NCBI GenBank assembly: GCA_947495685.1
Contig: CANLZY010000011.1
Coordinates: 93,020-157,019 of the forward strand
Length of the DNA stretch: 64,000 bases
Source of the DNA: an uncultured Tropicimonas sp.
GTDB taxonomy: Bacteria; Pseudomonadota; Alphaproteobacteria; Rhodobacterales; Rhodobacteraceae
Reading direction: 5' to 3'
Shown here in pieces: positions 1-9,042 of this stretch. The notes beneath the pieces are model-generated. The model saw only the letters and a program-made list of their open reading frames with translations, searched no databases and was not told where the DNA came from. Each line of letters opens with the position of its first letter. The stretch's first letter is position 1. Both the position numbers and the translations under genes were made by a program.

Positions 1-656
1 GGCAAACGCCCGATCAGGCATATCTCAACCCGCCCCGGCCAATCCCGGTCGCGGCATACCCGAGCGGAAGACCCACTCAGAAAACGGCTCCAGCCTGTTC
101 AGACAAACCGAGCCACCTCTAACACGAAAAATTGCCCGGACCACAATGTGCGCAGAGATTCCGAGAAAAATGGCACGTTGGCACAACAGGCAAAGATCTA
201 TTTCTATTCAATGGAATAGCACCCTATCAAGCCTGTGTCATTGCTGTAACAAACTAATTTCTCGGCATAGGCCCGTTGGCACATCATTTCGCCCCGTTGA
301 CACATCATTTCGCCCCGTTGACACATCATTTCGCCCCGTTGACACATCATTTCGCCCCGTTGACACAGACAACGGCACAGATCTGAAATCCGGCAACCTG
401 TTGAATATCAACAAGCGTTATATTGTTTCAAGACTGCCCCCAAACCGTCTAAGTCGCCCAGAAATTCATTGAATTTCAGCCACCTACTCCTTTTTCGGTC
501 GTCATTGTGTCAAAGGGCGATAGGAACCGTGCCAAGCGAAGTGCTCTGCTCGGTTTGTTCGGCAGTCACTCCGGCTCGGCAGTCAAATCACAACGCCTTT
601 CCGATGGATCACAAGTTGAGAATTTTTATTTTTTTGTTCAATCACTTACAGGGATT
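1..656. other. Gene-free stretch before gapR
   Basis: No reading frame here has a recognisable product. The longest open frames (146-472 and 507-959 on the plus strand) are low in plausibility: the first owes its length to translation of a 21-bp tandem repeat, and the second runs antisense through gapR. The only structured content seen is the repeat block at 274-370 and one extra copy of its CGTTGGCACA half at about 177-187. No tRNA-like fold or rho-independent terminator was seen. Confidence 0.6.
274..370. repeat. 21-bp tandem direct repeat, four copies plus a partial fifth
   Basis: Four head-to-tail 21-bp units start at 274, 295, 316 and 337, and a 13-bp partial copy starts at 358. Copies 2-4 are identical; copy 1 differs by GTTGGC in place of GTTGAC. 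Each later unit contains TTGACA, the sigma70 -35 consensus, so exact -35 hexamers recur every 21 bp, about two helical turns. No spacers separate the units, so this is not CRISPR. Possible roles are an iteron-like protein-binding array or the repeated terminus of a lost IS21-type element. No transposase lies alongside. Confidence 0.9.
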
Positions 657-932
657 TCACGACATTCCGAGCGCTTCCTTGTACATATCCAGAACGGCCT
701 CTTCTTCGGCGATGTCATTGGCGTCCCGCTTACGAAGTGCAATGACCTTGCGAATGACCTTGGTGTCGTAGCCGCGCCCCTTGGCCTCGGCCATGACTTC
801 TTTCTGCTGTTCGGCAATGTCTTTCTTCTCGGCTTCAAGACGTTCATAGCGTTCAATGAACTGGCGAAGCTCGTCCGCAGTCACCCTGTAAGTCGCGTCA
901 CTGCTGCTGATATCGGTCGGTGTGTCGCTCAT
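657..932 (-). CDS. gapR: GapR-family nucleoid-associated protein (DUF2312)
   Basis: This 91-residue protein matches the DUF2312/GapR family, alphaproteobacterial proteins that bind AT-rich, overtwisted DNA and act in chromosome organisation and topology. The family core is visible: a charged N-terminal helix (about residues 17-52, [19 protein letters not shown]) suited to dimerising coiled coil, then [20 protein letters not shown] (about 51-70) and a C-terminal DMYKEALG. The ATG at 932 is chosen because it gives the usual family length; an upstream extension to 1172 in the same frame has no family similarity. The gene diverges from a small membrane protein gene. Confidence 0.88.
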   Translation of the reverse strand: MSDTPTDISSSDATYRVTADELRQFIERYERLEAEKKDIAEQQKEVMAEAKGRGYDTKVIRKVIALRKRDANDIAEEEAVLDMYKEALGMS

Positions 933-1073
933 GCCTGTGCCTGCCCTGTGCTGTCTTGAGTGAATCCTCGAACGGGCCCTCGGTCTATCCAGCAATCCCG
1001 CGCCCTGCAAGGCCGGTTGAAACCCGGAGGCAAAGACGGTAGCCGCACCGCCAGACATCAAAAAGGGAACGCG

Positions 1074-1289
1074 ATGGAATTGCTGATCTGGATCGGGGCC
1101 GCGATCTCGCTGGTCGGGCTGGCCGGTATTATCGGCTGCGTGGTTGCCGTGGCCCGGGCCAAGCGACTTCAACTGAGCGACGACGATATGCGCACCCGCC
1201 TCCAGAAGGTGGTTGTCTGGAACCTCGGATCGTTGCTGACGTCGGCGTTGGGGCTGATGATGGTGATCGTGGGGATCTTCCTAGGCTGA
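1074..1289 (+). CDS. Small two-helix membrane protein, function unknown
   Basis: This 71-residue protein begins at an ATG behind an AAAAGGGA ribosome binding site at about 1061-1068. It has two hydrophobic segments, about residues 3-27 and 48-70, joined by a charged cytoplasmic-type loop ([17 protein letters not shown]). It looks like an inner-membrane hairpin protein. No family was recognised with confidence. It diverges from gapR and converges on the FadJ-like gene, only 11 bp away at the 3' ends, which argues for a compact arrangement. An earlier in-frame start at 960 is rejected because it adds a low-complexity tail and lacks a ribosome binding site. Confidence 0.7.
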   Translation: MELLIWIGAAISLVGLAGIIGCVVAVARAKRLQLSDDDMRTRLQKVVVWNLGSLLTSALGLMMVIVGIFLG

Positions 1290-1300
1290 CATCGGTTTGC

Positions 1301-3418
1301 TCAGGCACCAGTCGCGGCCACCATGGTCGCCGCGCCTCTGTCATCCGCAGCCGCGAGCCGCCCCAACAGAGGCGGAGCCGCCCAGAACACCGAATCCTCC
1401 GTTGAGGCGAGTGTCTGCAGACGCATCAGAATCCGCGACCAACCCTCCCGTGAGGCCTGGAACATCGGGCCACCGCGCGCAGCGGGATAGCCCAGACCAT
1501 GCACCGCCAGAACGTCGATATCCGACATGCGCTGTACGGCATGGCGTTCCTGCAGCCAAAGGCCTTCCAACGTCAGGGCCAGCATGCATCGATCGACGAT
1601 TTCTTCGTTGGCAATCGGGCGGGCGCTGATTCCTGCGTCGATGCGGGTGGCGGAAACGATCCCCTCGACCGCAGCAGACGGCACGCCCTCCGGGATGGAG
1701 TCGGGATAATCATAGAACCCTCTGCCGACACTCTGCCCAAGTCGCCCGGATTCGCACAGACGATCGGCAATGACGACATAGCGCCGCCGTGGGTCGCGCC
1801 GATCCGCAGCAGATCGACGCTCCTGCCAGAACACCGCCAGGCCCTCGCGGTCCAGCCAGCGGTAAGGGCCCAACGTGAAGCCGGCGTCTTCAAGCGCCAG
1901 ATCGACCTGCCGCGGTGTCGCCCCATCCTCCAAAAGCTGGTCCGCCGCATCATGCAGGCGTCGGGCGAGGCTCCAGACAACGCCTTCACCAGTCCCGGTC
2001 AAGGTCGTGACGGGCTGTCGACCAAGGCGCGTGAAAAGCGACATCAGGCCCGCAACCGGCGCGAGGGCAGCGCTCCCGGGAATGATCTCGACCACACCAC
2101 CCGCCGCGGCCTTGGCAAAGGCAAGGTGCAGAGCGCGCCCTGCGGTGTCGGCACCGCCCACCTGGGATTGTGTGGGCGGCACCGGACCGGCGCGGCCCAG
2201 AATGCCCTCCGGGCCCAAGGCCCGCAGAATCCGCGCCACTGCGATGTCGGAGACGGGACAATCCCGCGCACCGGCAATGACCAAGTCACAGCCCGACAGA
2301 CTTGCCGGAGTGGTTCCGCCGCGAAGCCGTGAGAGCCGTGTGGCCCGTTCCTCCGCCGACAGGCTTCCGCGCGCGCCCTCGGTCGCCAAGGTTTGGCCGA
2401 TTCGGGACAACATTGCCTGCAACCCAGGTTCCGTCTGGTCGCTGACCACGACCGAACAGCCACCCGCGAGCAACGCGCAGGCCAAATCGGCACCGTCGCG
2501 CCCACAGGCATGCAGGCCAACGGTCTTGAACCGGGGCGGCTCCGTCATGTCCAAAGCCGAGGCCGCCGCCTCAGCCGCCCGCAGATGACGAATGGCGTGG
2601 GCGCGGTCGGAGCGGGCCATGTCGTCCGCAGCCGCGGCCTCGAAGGCAAGGCCGACCTCGAACGGCAACACCATCGCCGCTTCGACACATTCAACAATCC
2701 GCTCCGCCGCGCTGCAATGCTCGAACGGGCATTGCCGCCGCAACCGCTCCATCATGCTGTGATACCCTGAGCTATCGGTCAGCCTGCCCAGGCTGGCGCC
2801 GGTGGGCCGGGGGCCAGCTTCGGATTGCGCCAGGCGCCGAGCCAATGACACCGTCGCCTGCACCAGATCGCCGCGCACCACGCCATCGATCAACCCGATG
2901 TCGGCCGCTTGCTGCGCGTCGACCAATCGACCCGTGATCAGGATTTCGACCGCAGGACCGGGCCCGACAAGCCTTGGCAGGCGTTGCGTTCCCCCGCCCG
3001 CCGGAACCTCCTCCAGGGCCACGCCGGGCCAACCGACCTGGGCTTCTGTCGTCGCCAGCCGAAAATGGGCCGCCAACGCCATGTCGGCCCCCGGCCCAAG
3101 GCATGCCCCATCCAGCCCGAGGACAACCGGGCGCGTCATCGTTTCAAATCTTTTGCAGAGATCGGAAATCATGGCGGCAGGATCGCCGCTCGTCTGTTCT
3201 TCCCCCGGTTGGCCCTCCGAGCGGCCCAAAAGGACGATCGCAGCCACCGACGGATCCACGTCAATGACGTCAAGCGCCGAGATCAATGCCTGACAGGCCA
3301 GGGCCGACGGCACCATGCCAATCCGGACATCGACGACCAGAACGACAACCGGCCCGACCCGCTCCTGTTGCACCCCATCGTGCATTCCCGCCCCTCTGTT
3401 ACAGACCGCAACCGTCAC
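1301..3418 (-). CDS. FadJ/FadB-like enoyl-CoA hydratase/3-hydroxyacyl-CoA dehydrogenase with degenerate active sites
   Basis: The 705-residue protein has the layout of the multifunctional beta-oxidation alpha subunit: crotonase fold (about 20-200), Rossmann 3-hydroxyacyl-CoA dehydrogenase domain (about 298-475) and C-terminal dehydrogenase domains (about 478-690). The crotonase core GGGTQRLPRLVG is clear. Key residues are altered. The first catalytic Glu of the hydratase is Asp112 (PGADMAL) and the second is Gly132 (WPGVALEE). The NAD-binding GxGxxG is GLHACGRDG, with the first Gly replaced by Ala. The dehydrogenase His/Glu pair seems kept (His431 in ALHLAF, Glu444 in VVEII). It may have reduced or altered activity. 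A DksA/TraR gene lies 112 bp upstream on the same strand. Confidence 0.8.
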   Translation of the reverse strand: MTVAVCNRGAGMHDGVQQERVGPVVVLVVDVRIGMVPSALACQALISALDVIDVDPSVAAIVLLGRSEGQPGEEQTSGDPAAMISDLCKRFETMTRPVVLGLDGACLGPGADMALAAHFRLATTEAQVGWPGVALEEVPAGGGTQRLPRLVGPGPAVEILITGRLVDAQQAADIGLIDGVVRGDLVQATVSLARRLAQSEAGPRPTGASLGRLTDSSGYHSMMERLRRQCPFEHCSAAERIVECVEAAMVLPFEVGLAFEAAAADDMARSDRAHAIRHLRAAEAAASALDMTEPPRFKTVGLHACGRDGADLACALLAGGCSVVVSDQTEPGLQAMLSRIGQTLATEGARGSLSAEERATRLSRLRGGTTPASLSGCDLVIAGARDCPVSDIAVARILRALGPEGILGRAGPVPPTQSQVGGADTAGRALHLAFAKAAAGGVVEIIPGSAALAPVAGLMSLFTRLGRQPVTTLTGTGEGVVWSLARRLHDAADQLLEDGATPRQVDLALEDAGFTLGPYRWLDREGLAVFWQERRSAADRRDPRRRYVVIADRLCESGRLGQSVGRGFYDYPDSIPEGVPSAAVEGIVSATRIDAGISARPIANEEIVDRCMLALTLEGLWLQERHAVQRMSDIDVLAVHGLGYPAARGGPMFQASREGWSRILMRLQTLASTEDSVFWAAPPLLGRLAAADDRGAATMVAATGA

Positions 3419-3530
3419 CGGCGCCCGGGCATCAAAGCGACAGTTTCACAGGAAGACAAGCGTCCGTCCGGCCGAACAAGTCTGGCAAAAGACCGCTACG
3501 CGCCCGGCCTTGCACCAGTCGGATGGCATG

Positions 3531-3860
3531 TCACGGATGCAAGCTTCGCGCACATTGGGCACAGAACGGTGTGTAGGGCAGAATTTCGAGCCGTGCATCG
3601 GCGATGTCATCCCCACATCGCACGCATTCGCCATAGCTCCCCGCCGCAATCCGGCCCAGCGCGGCCCGGATCGCCGCGATTTCGGCCTGACCGGCACGGC
3701 CCTCGCCTTCGAGAACCTCATCCGTCTCGCGCTCGACGGCCAGTTCCTCCCAATCGCGGGATTGATGGCTGTCCAACTCGGCATCAATGCCGCGCAACTT
3801 CTCTGTCAACACGGACAAACGTGCCTCCAACTCGGCCTTGCGCTCCAGAACCTCAACCAT
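3531..3860 (-). CDS. DksA/TraR-family C4 zinc-finger protein
   Basis: This 109-residue protein has an acidic N-terminal coiled coil (about 1-70) and a C-terminal C4 zinc finger formed by Cys79, Cys82, Cys100 and Cys103 (GECVRCG and FCAQCA). This is the architecture of DksA/TraR proteins, which enter the RNA polymerase secondary channel. It is shorter than E. coli DksA (about 150 residues) and nearer the short DksA-like or TraR-like proteins of alphaproteobacteria. The ATG at 3860 is chosen because AAAGGAG stands eight bases upstream; a start at 3932 would add an unrelated tail. It diverges from the TIGR01244 gene, so both promoters lie in 3861-3989. Confidence 0.85.
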   Translation of the reverse strand: MVEVLERKAELEARLSVLTEKLRGIDAELDSHQSRDWEELAVERETDEVLEGEGRAGQAEIAAIRAALGRIAAGSYGECVRCGDDIADARLEILPYTPFCAQCARSLHP

Positions 3861-3989
3861 TGGTGTACTCCTTTTGTCGGTTCCAGGTCGCATCAGCTTT
3901 GCATGGCATGCGATATTTCGTCCTTGACGCAAATCAACCCTACAAAAAGGTGGGTTGACCTCGGCCGCGGGTCAGCCAATTGTGCGCAC

Positions 3990-4418
3990 ATGGAAATACG
4001 CGCACTCACTAGCGAATACGCTGTCACGCCTCAGATCACGATCGAGGATATTCCGGCAATTCTTGCAGCTGGATATGAAACGATCATCTGCAACCGCCCG
4101 GACGAAGAGGTCGTTGCGGACATGCGGGCCGCGGCCATCCGCGCAGCAGCCGAAGCCGCCGGCCTGACCTTTGTTCAGATCCCGTTGGCACAACGAGACA
4201 TGACCGTGCAGGACATTCGCCAGCAACGCGATGCCATCCAATCAGCCAAGGGACCCACGCTGGCCTATTGCGCGTCCGGTACTCGCTCCACCATTGTCTG
4301 GATGTTCGGCGCCGCAAGTTCGGTTCCGGTCGGGGACTTGGTGGAAGCAGCGATGCGCGCCGGGTATCCGCTGGCGGCACTGCGTCCGCAACTGGAAGCA
4401 ATGTCCGATCAGATCTGA
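3990..4418 (+). CDS. TIGR01244-family (DUF442) phosphatase-like protein
   Basis: The 142-residue protein belongs to the TIGR01244/DUF442 family, which has a dual-specificity-phosphatase fold and is often found with sulfide or beta-lactamase-like proteins. The active-site loop is YCASGTRS with nucleophile Cys94 and Arg99, the spacing usual for this family. An N-terminal ITIEDIPAILAAGYETIICNR segment matches the family start. It probably acts as a cytoplasmic sulfur-transfer or phosphatase-like enzyme; the substrate cannot be told. The ATG at 3990 is the first that begins the conserved domain. The gene is alone, divergent from the DksA-like gene, and followed by 291 bp without a supported gene. 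Confidence 0.75.
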   Translation: MEIRALTSEYAVTPQITIEDIPAILAAGYETIICNRPDEEVVADMRAAAIRAAAEAAGLTFVQIPLAQRDMTVQDIRQQRDAIQSAKGPTLAYCASGTRSTIVWMFGAASSVPVGDLVEAAMRAGYPLAALRPQLEAMSDQI

Positions 4419-4709
4419 CCCGGCGCCAGTTGAAAAAAGCGCAATCGAAGGCGCGTTTCCGTTCGCTCGCAGTCTTTGACGTGCCTCCCATTCCGAGGTC
4501 GATTGAGCTGATCATAGGCACAGGTTACGCGGCGGTCGGGCACTGCAAGGTGCAAAGAACAGCATGACATCTGACTTGGACCTGATCCCTCATCGAAGCC
4601 CCCGCCCCAGCAAGCATCGCGCAAGCATTGCGGTGTGACGAACCTTCAAGCAACCGTCGAGAGCGGCACGTTGCCGATCAAAAGTCCTCGGGCACGGGGC
4701 ACACTTTGA

Positions 4710-5831
4710 TCAGAGGTCGTCGAGCCCGGCCAAAGCTGCATCGAGGTCCAGCGGCTGTATCATTGGCATCGGCACATCCACCAAATCGCCCTCTGCCCCG
4801 AGAGGCGGCAGCGCGGGAAGCCCGGGGGCATCGCCTCCGGCATTGCCACCCGAGGGCGGCATCTGACCGGGCGGTCCACCCGGTGATCGCTCTGCTGACA
4901 GGTCCAAGGAGTCAGTATCTGCGTCGGTTGCAGCCGCACGATTTCCGGTGTCCCCCAAACGGACGGCCCGAAACCCCTGGCTTTGCCCGAGACGCCCTTG
5001 GCCGAGCGGGATATGTTCTGCGCCGGCAAAGCTGACCTTCCCGATTGCGCTTGCCGGGATAGGGATCTCGTCCCCGACGTTCAGCCCCTCTATGGCTGCA
5101 ATCGGAAGCCGCATCCGATGCAGGACCGCCTCCAGCCGCACGTCGCCCTTCAGGACCAACGAGGTCAGACCGGCGCTCCATGCGGGGTCCGAACCGGCCT
5201 GGGTATCGACGACTTCACCAATCCGCACCTTGCCCCGACCGATTGCCGGCAATGCAAGGAGGACCTGACCATTGCGGCGTCCGCTTTCGAGGTTTGCCGA
5301 AAGGCCAAAGATCCTGTAGTCCACGTCCTCCATCAGGAGGCCAAGAGGACGCAGGTCTTCAACATGGCTGCCATATCCGAAGCCTGACGCCCAACGGGAT
5401 TCTTCCCGTCCGGCAAGGCTGGTCTCGAACTCCCGCAGGGTAAGATCGATCAGGTCGGCAGCGAGTGCGGCATCGGTCCGGGTCACCCGACGAGTTCCCG
5501 GCGGGCTCGTTGACACCGCCCCGGTCATCTGTTTCTCGATCACGCCAGACAGGAACGCCACGTCAAAGGCCATGATCCCCTGACAGTCCTCCGGCCCTTC
5601 GAGAACAGCGAGCAGGCCCTGTTCGGGCAACAGCTCCAACAGGTCCGACAGGGACGCGATCCGCTCCGAGCAGGAATCCACCGACACCTCCAAGCCCATC
5701 GAGGCATCCGCGGCCCGACTGATCGAGGCGGACAGGGCCTTTGCTGGCAACACCGGACGGCCGCCCGGGGCGGTGCTTCGCCCGGCAGCCACCTTTCGCT
5801 TCAGAACCGATTGCCCGGTTGCTTCGGCCAT
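4710..5831 (-). CDS. FliM/FliN-family flagellar motor C-terminal (SpoA) domain protein
   Basis: This 373-residue protein carries a SpoA-type domain at about 219-294, including LNVGDEIPIPASAIGKVSF and a closing GFRAVRLGD, as in the C-terminal regions of FliM, FliN and type III secretion C-ring proteins. Residues 40-215 may be a degenerate FliM middle domain, and the last 75 residues are a Pro/Gly/Asp-rich low-complexity tail. Such proteins occur in Rhodobacterales, but no other flagellar gene lies nearby, so a motor role is inferred. The ribosome binding site is weak. The histidine kinase gene ends 116 bp upstream on the same strand. Confidence 0.65.
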   Translation of the reverse strand: MAEATGQSVLKRKVAAGRSTAPGGRPVLPAKALSASISRAADASMGLEVSVDSCSERIASLSDLLELLPEQGLLAVLEGPEDCQGIMAFDVAFLSGVIEKQMTGAVSTSPPGTRRVTRTDAALAADLIDLTLREFETSLAGREESRWASGFGYGSHVEDLRPLGLLMEDVDYRIFGLSANLESGRRNGQVLLALPAIGRGKVRIGEVVDTQAGSDPAWSAGLTSLVLKGDVRLEAVLHRMRLPIAAIEGLNVGDEIPIPASAIGKVSFAGAEHIPLGQGRLGQSQGFRAVRLGDTGNRAAATDADTDSLDLSAERSPGGPPGQMPPSGGNAGGDAPGLPALPPLGAEGDLVDVPMPMIQPLDLDAALAGLDDL

Positions 5832-5946
5832 TCTGGTGTCATCCCGTCTTCACCATACCCTAATGGCACGGAGGTTATCCTGTTTCAGGTTGACCAGAAC
5901 AAAATTGGGAAACGGTTAACAGATCTCTCGACTTACAGCACTTTGC

Positions 5947-8652
5947 TCACGCGGAAACGACGGGAGCCTCCGCCGCGGCCAGCGGAACCGTCACCCGGAA
6001 GGCCGCACCGCCCTGCCCCGGCAGGTACTCGATACTACCGCCAAGGCGCGCCATGATCTCGCGACAGATCGCAAGCCCAAGCCCTGCTCCACCCGCTGCA
6101 GCCTGGTCGGACAGACGCGAGAACTTCTCGAAGATGATGTCCTGACTGCGTGCCGGAATGCCCGAGCCGTTGTCGATGAAATCCACCACCGCCCGCCCGT
6201 CCCGCGCACTGACACGAATGGTCAGAACCGGTTTCGGCGCATCGCAATACTTGCGTGCATTGCCGATCAGGTTGATAAAAACCTGTGTCAGGCGGTCGGA
6301 ATCGGTGACCAGGTTCAGCGTTTCAGACGGCGGATCGCGCCGGATATCTAGGCCCCCGTCCGAGCGCAGTTCGGTCACGGCACCGCTCGCTGAAATGGCG
6401 CGGTCGATCAGGTCGGTCAGCCGGGCGGTTCCCAGGCTGAGGCTGACCTGGGCGTTTTCCAGAACCGACAGGTCCAGAAGGTCGTCAAGCAGTCGCGTCA
6501 GCCGGATCGCCTCGTCATGGATGATCCCGGAATACCGATTGCTCTCCGCTTCGGTCAGCCCTCCCTCGCGCAGGATCTCGGAAAACGCCCGGATCGAGGT
6601 CATCGGCGTACGCAATTCGTGGCTGATCTGGCTGAGGAATGCGTCCTTCTGGATCGACAGTTCCGTCAATTTCTGGTTGGCATCCCGCAGTTTCCGGGCC
6701 GTGCGCTCCAGTTCTTCGGACTGGCTTTCAAGCTGGTTGGAATACTCGAGGATCTGCTGCGCCTCGTCCGCCACCCGGATCAGGTCTTCGACCAGCACCG
6801 AGGACGACCCGGCGATCTGTCCTACCATCGCATGGGCCGTCGCCGAACCGACGCTGCCGGACAACTCCCGTTCCAACAGATCAAGGAATTCTGGCGTGGT
6901 GTCAGGCAGATATCCCGCCTTTCCCTGGCTTGCGGCTTCGGTCTGGAACAGCGCCTGTGCCTCGGTCGCGCCCAGGATCCGCTGTGCCATCATCAGGAGG
7001 TCTTCCGCCTCGGCACTGCCTCGCGACCAACCGCGGGCGCCCAGGGTGTGTTCAAAGACATTCACCACCTGCGCGCCCTGCAAACGCTCCAGCGGGGTCG
7101 GAAAGCTGACGAGGGACACGCCACAATAGGCGATCGTGTTCAGCAGGATCGACCAGAAAACCGAATGGATCAGCGGATCCATGTCTTCGATCCCGAACAG
7201 GGCGCGCGGCCGCAGCCAGTGAATGCCGAACGGTCCGTTCTGCAGCATCTCGGTACTGAACGGTCCGAGGGAGCCGAAGCTGGGCAGGAACAGGGTGTAC
7301 AACCAGACGGCGAACCCGACCATCAGACCCGCCGCCGCGCCGGCCCGCGTACCGCCGCGCCAGAACAGCCCGCCCAGCAACGCCGGAAGAACCTGCGACA
7401 CGCCAACAAAGGAAATCAGGCCGATGGAGGCCAGCGCAACGGACCCGCCGGTAAACCGGTAATACAGGTACCCGAGCGCCAGAACCCCGGCGATGGAAAA
7501 CCGGCGCGCCCGCAGCACCACGTTGCGTACGTCCCCCGACATGACGGCACTTTCCTGCCGGGTCGACAGGTACAGCGGCATGACAACGTGGTTGGACACC
7601 ATGGTCGCAAGCGCCAGGGCCGCCACGATCACCATGGATGTCGCCGATGAAAATCCTCCAAGGAATGCAAAGACCGCCAAGCCATCCCAATGCTCTTTCA
7701 AGGGCAGCGTCAGGACAAACAGGTCCGGGTTGGCACCGGGGGGCATCTGCTCCAGCCCGACCACGGCGATCGGGACAACAAACAGGCTCATCAGGCAGAG
7801 GTACAGCGGAAAGGCCCAGGACGCAGCGGCCAAGTGCGCCTCATCCGTGTTTTCGACCACCATGACCTGAAACATTCGCGGCAGGCAGAGGATGGCAGCA
7901 GCGGAGGTGAAGATCAGCCCCGCCCACCGGGTCGGCTCGACCTCCCAACCAGCAATCGGAGAGGCGTCGATACGCGCCAGGATGTCGGCCGGACCATCGG
8001 CCAACCCCCAGACCACGAAGATCCCCACCGCCAACAGCGCCGCCAGCTTGACGACCGCTTCGACCGCGATGGCCATGACCACGCCGTGGTGGCGCTCATG
8101 GCTGTTCAGATTTCGGGTACCGAACAGGATCGTGAAGACGGCCAGACCGGCGGCCACCCACAGCCCGGTCGAGGCCGGATCGGCCGGGGCCCAGAACTCG
8201 CCACCCGGTTCGGCAAAGACACCAAAAGACAGCGTGACGGATTGAAGCTGAAGCGCGATGTACGGCGTCGTTCCGACAACCGCCAACACCGTGACCAGAA
8301 TGCCAAGCCCGTTGGACTTGCCATAGCGGGACGAGATCATGTCGGCGATGGACGTGATCCGTTGCGATCGGCCTACACGGACCAGTTTGCGCAACAGCAG
8401 CCACCAACCGGTAAAGACAAGCGTCGGTCCAAGGTAGATCGTGATGAATTCCAGCCCCGACCGCGCGGCATAGCCAACCGCGCCATAAAAGGTCCAGGCG
8501 GTGCAATAGACCGACAGCGACAAGGTGTAGACGAGGGGCGACCGGAGCCAGCCGCCGCCGACCCGGCGGGTGCGTTGCTCGGCGTAGGCGGCAATCAGGA
8601 ACAGGAACACCACATAGGCAAGCGCCACGGTGACCAGCATGTTGAAAGACAC
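5947..8652 (-). CDS. Sensor histidine kinase with N-terminal sodium:solute symporter (SSF) domain
   Basis: The 901-residue protein fuses an SSF-type transporter (about 1-500, some 13 hydrophobic segments) to a histidine kinase, as in CbrA-like sensors. A linker of about 150 residues ends in coiled coil (SNQLESQSEELERTARKL). The HisKA domain has phospho-acceptor His678 in QISHELRTPM. The HATPase has N-box FINLIGNARKY and G-boxes DNGSGIP and GAGLGLAI. No PAS or receiver domain was seen. It probably couples solute passage or binding at the membrane to phosphorylation of the neighbouring response regulator. The start is 4 bp past the stop of a small membrane protein gene in the same operon. Confidence 0.9.
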   Translation of the reverse strand: MSFNMLVTVALAYVVFLFLIAAYAEQRTRRVGGGWLRSPLVYTLSLSVYCTAWTFYGAVGYAARSGLEFITIYLGPTLVFTGWWLLLRKLVRVGRSQRITSIADMISSRYGKSNGLGILVTVLAVVGTTPYIALQLQSVTLSFGVFAEPGGEFWAPADPASTGLWVAAGLAVFTILFGTRNLNSHERHHGVVMAIAVEAVVKLAALLAVGIFVVWGLADGPADILARIDASPIAGWEVEPTRWAGLIFTSAAAILCLPRMFQVMVVENTDEAHLAAASWAFPLYLCLMSLFVVPIAVVGLEQMPPGANPDLFVLTLPLKEHWDGLAVFAFLGGFSSATSMVIVAALALATMVSNHVVMPLYLSTRQESAVMSGDVRNVVLRARRFSIAGVLALGYLYYRFTGGSVALASIGLISFVGVSQVLPALLGGLFWRGGTRAGAAAGLMVGFAVWLYTLFLPSFGSLGPFSTEMLQNGPFGIHWLRPRALFGIEDMDPLIHSVFWSILLNTIAYCGVSLVSFPTPLERLQGAQVVNVFEHTLGARGWSRGSAEAEDLLMMAQRILGATEAQALFQTEAASQGKAGYLPDTTPEFLDLLERELSGSVGSATAHAMVGQIAGSSSVLVEDLIRVADEAQQILEYSNQLESQSEELERTARKLRDANQKLTELSIQKDAFLSQISHELRTPMTSIRAFSEILREGGLTEAESNRYSGIIHDEAIRLTRLLDDLLDLSVLENAQVSLSLGTARLTDLIDRAISASGAVTELRSDGGLDIRRDPPSETLNLVTDSDRLTQVFINLIGNARKYCDAPKPVLTIRVSARDGRAVVDFIDNGSGIPARSQDIIFEKFSRLSDQAAAGGAGLGLAICREIMARLGGSIEYLPGQGGAAFRVTVPLAAAEAPVVSA

Positions 8653-8655
8653 GTG

Positions 8656-9042
8656 TCAGGCCTCCCGGTCGGGACCGGCATCGGTTGCCTCGGGCCCCGC
8701 GCTGACGCCGACGTGGCGCAAGGGCTCTGACAACCTGCGCGACAACAGCGCCGCACACAGGATCAGGCCGAACCAGATCAGGAACAGGTAGACCGCGCCC
8801 GCCGCGGTGCCGTGGTCTTTCGCCCACAGGATCGGCAGCAACAGCAAGGCCGTGCCGAGCGCCGGAAGAAGCCGCGCCGCGTCCATCACGCGACGACGGC
8901 GATAGTTCTCACGATCGACAAACAACGGAACGCGGCTGCGATCGTCCACCTCGAAGCGCAGACTGTCCCAGTCATCCCACGAGTCGTCCGGTCGTCGCCG
9001 GCTGACAGCCGGACTCCGACCGGGTTCGGACCCTCTGCTCAC
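8656..9042 (-). CDS. Small membrane protein between response regulator and kinase genes
   Basis: The 128-residue protein has a polar N-terminal half (about 1-52, rich in Arg and Asp: RRRPDDSWDDWDSLRFEVDDR) and two hydrophobic segments at about 53-72 and 80-101. Its start overlaps the response-regulator stop by 4 bp and its stop is 3 bp from the kinase start, so the three genes are very probably co-transcribed and translationally coupled. No family was recognised. The position suggests an accessory subunit of the SSF-kinase, perhaps analogous to small partners of SSF transporters, but this is inference from context only. Confidence 0.75.
   Translation of the reverse strand: MSRGSEPGRSPAVSRRRPDDSWDDWDSLRFEVDDRSRVPLFVDRENYRRRRVMDAARLLPALGTALLLLPILWAKDHGTAAGAVYLFLIWFGLILCAALLSRRLSEPLRHVGVSAGPEATDAGPDREA

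Noticed and set aside
274..370. CRISPR array
   Set aside because: The 21-bp units are directly adjacent with no spacers, and no cas gene is nearby.
146..472. 108-residue protein with RPVDTSF heptad repeats
   Set aside because: The repeat is a translation of the 21-bp DNA repeat. There is no ribosome binding site, and flanking residues show no protein-like pattern.
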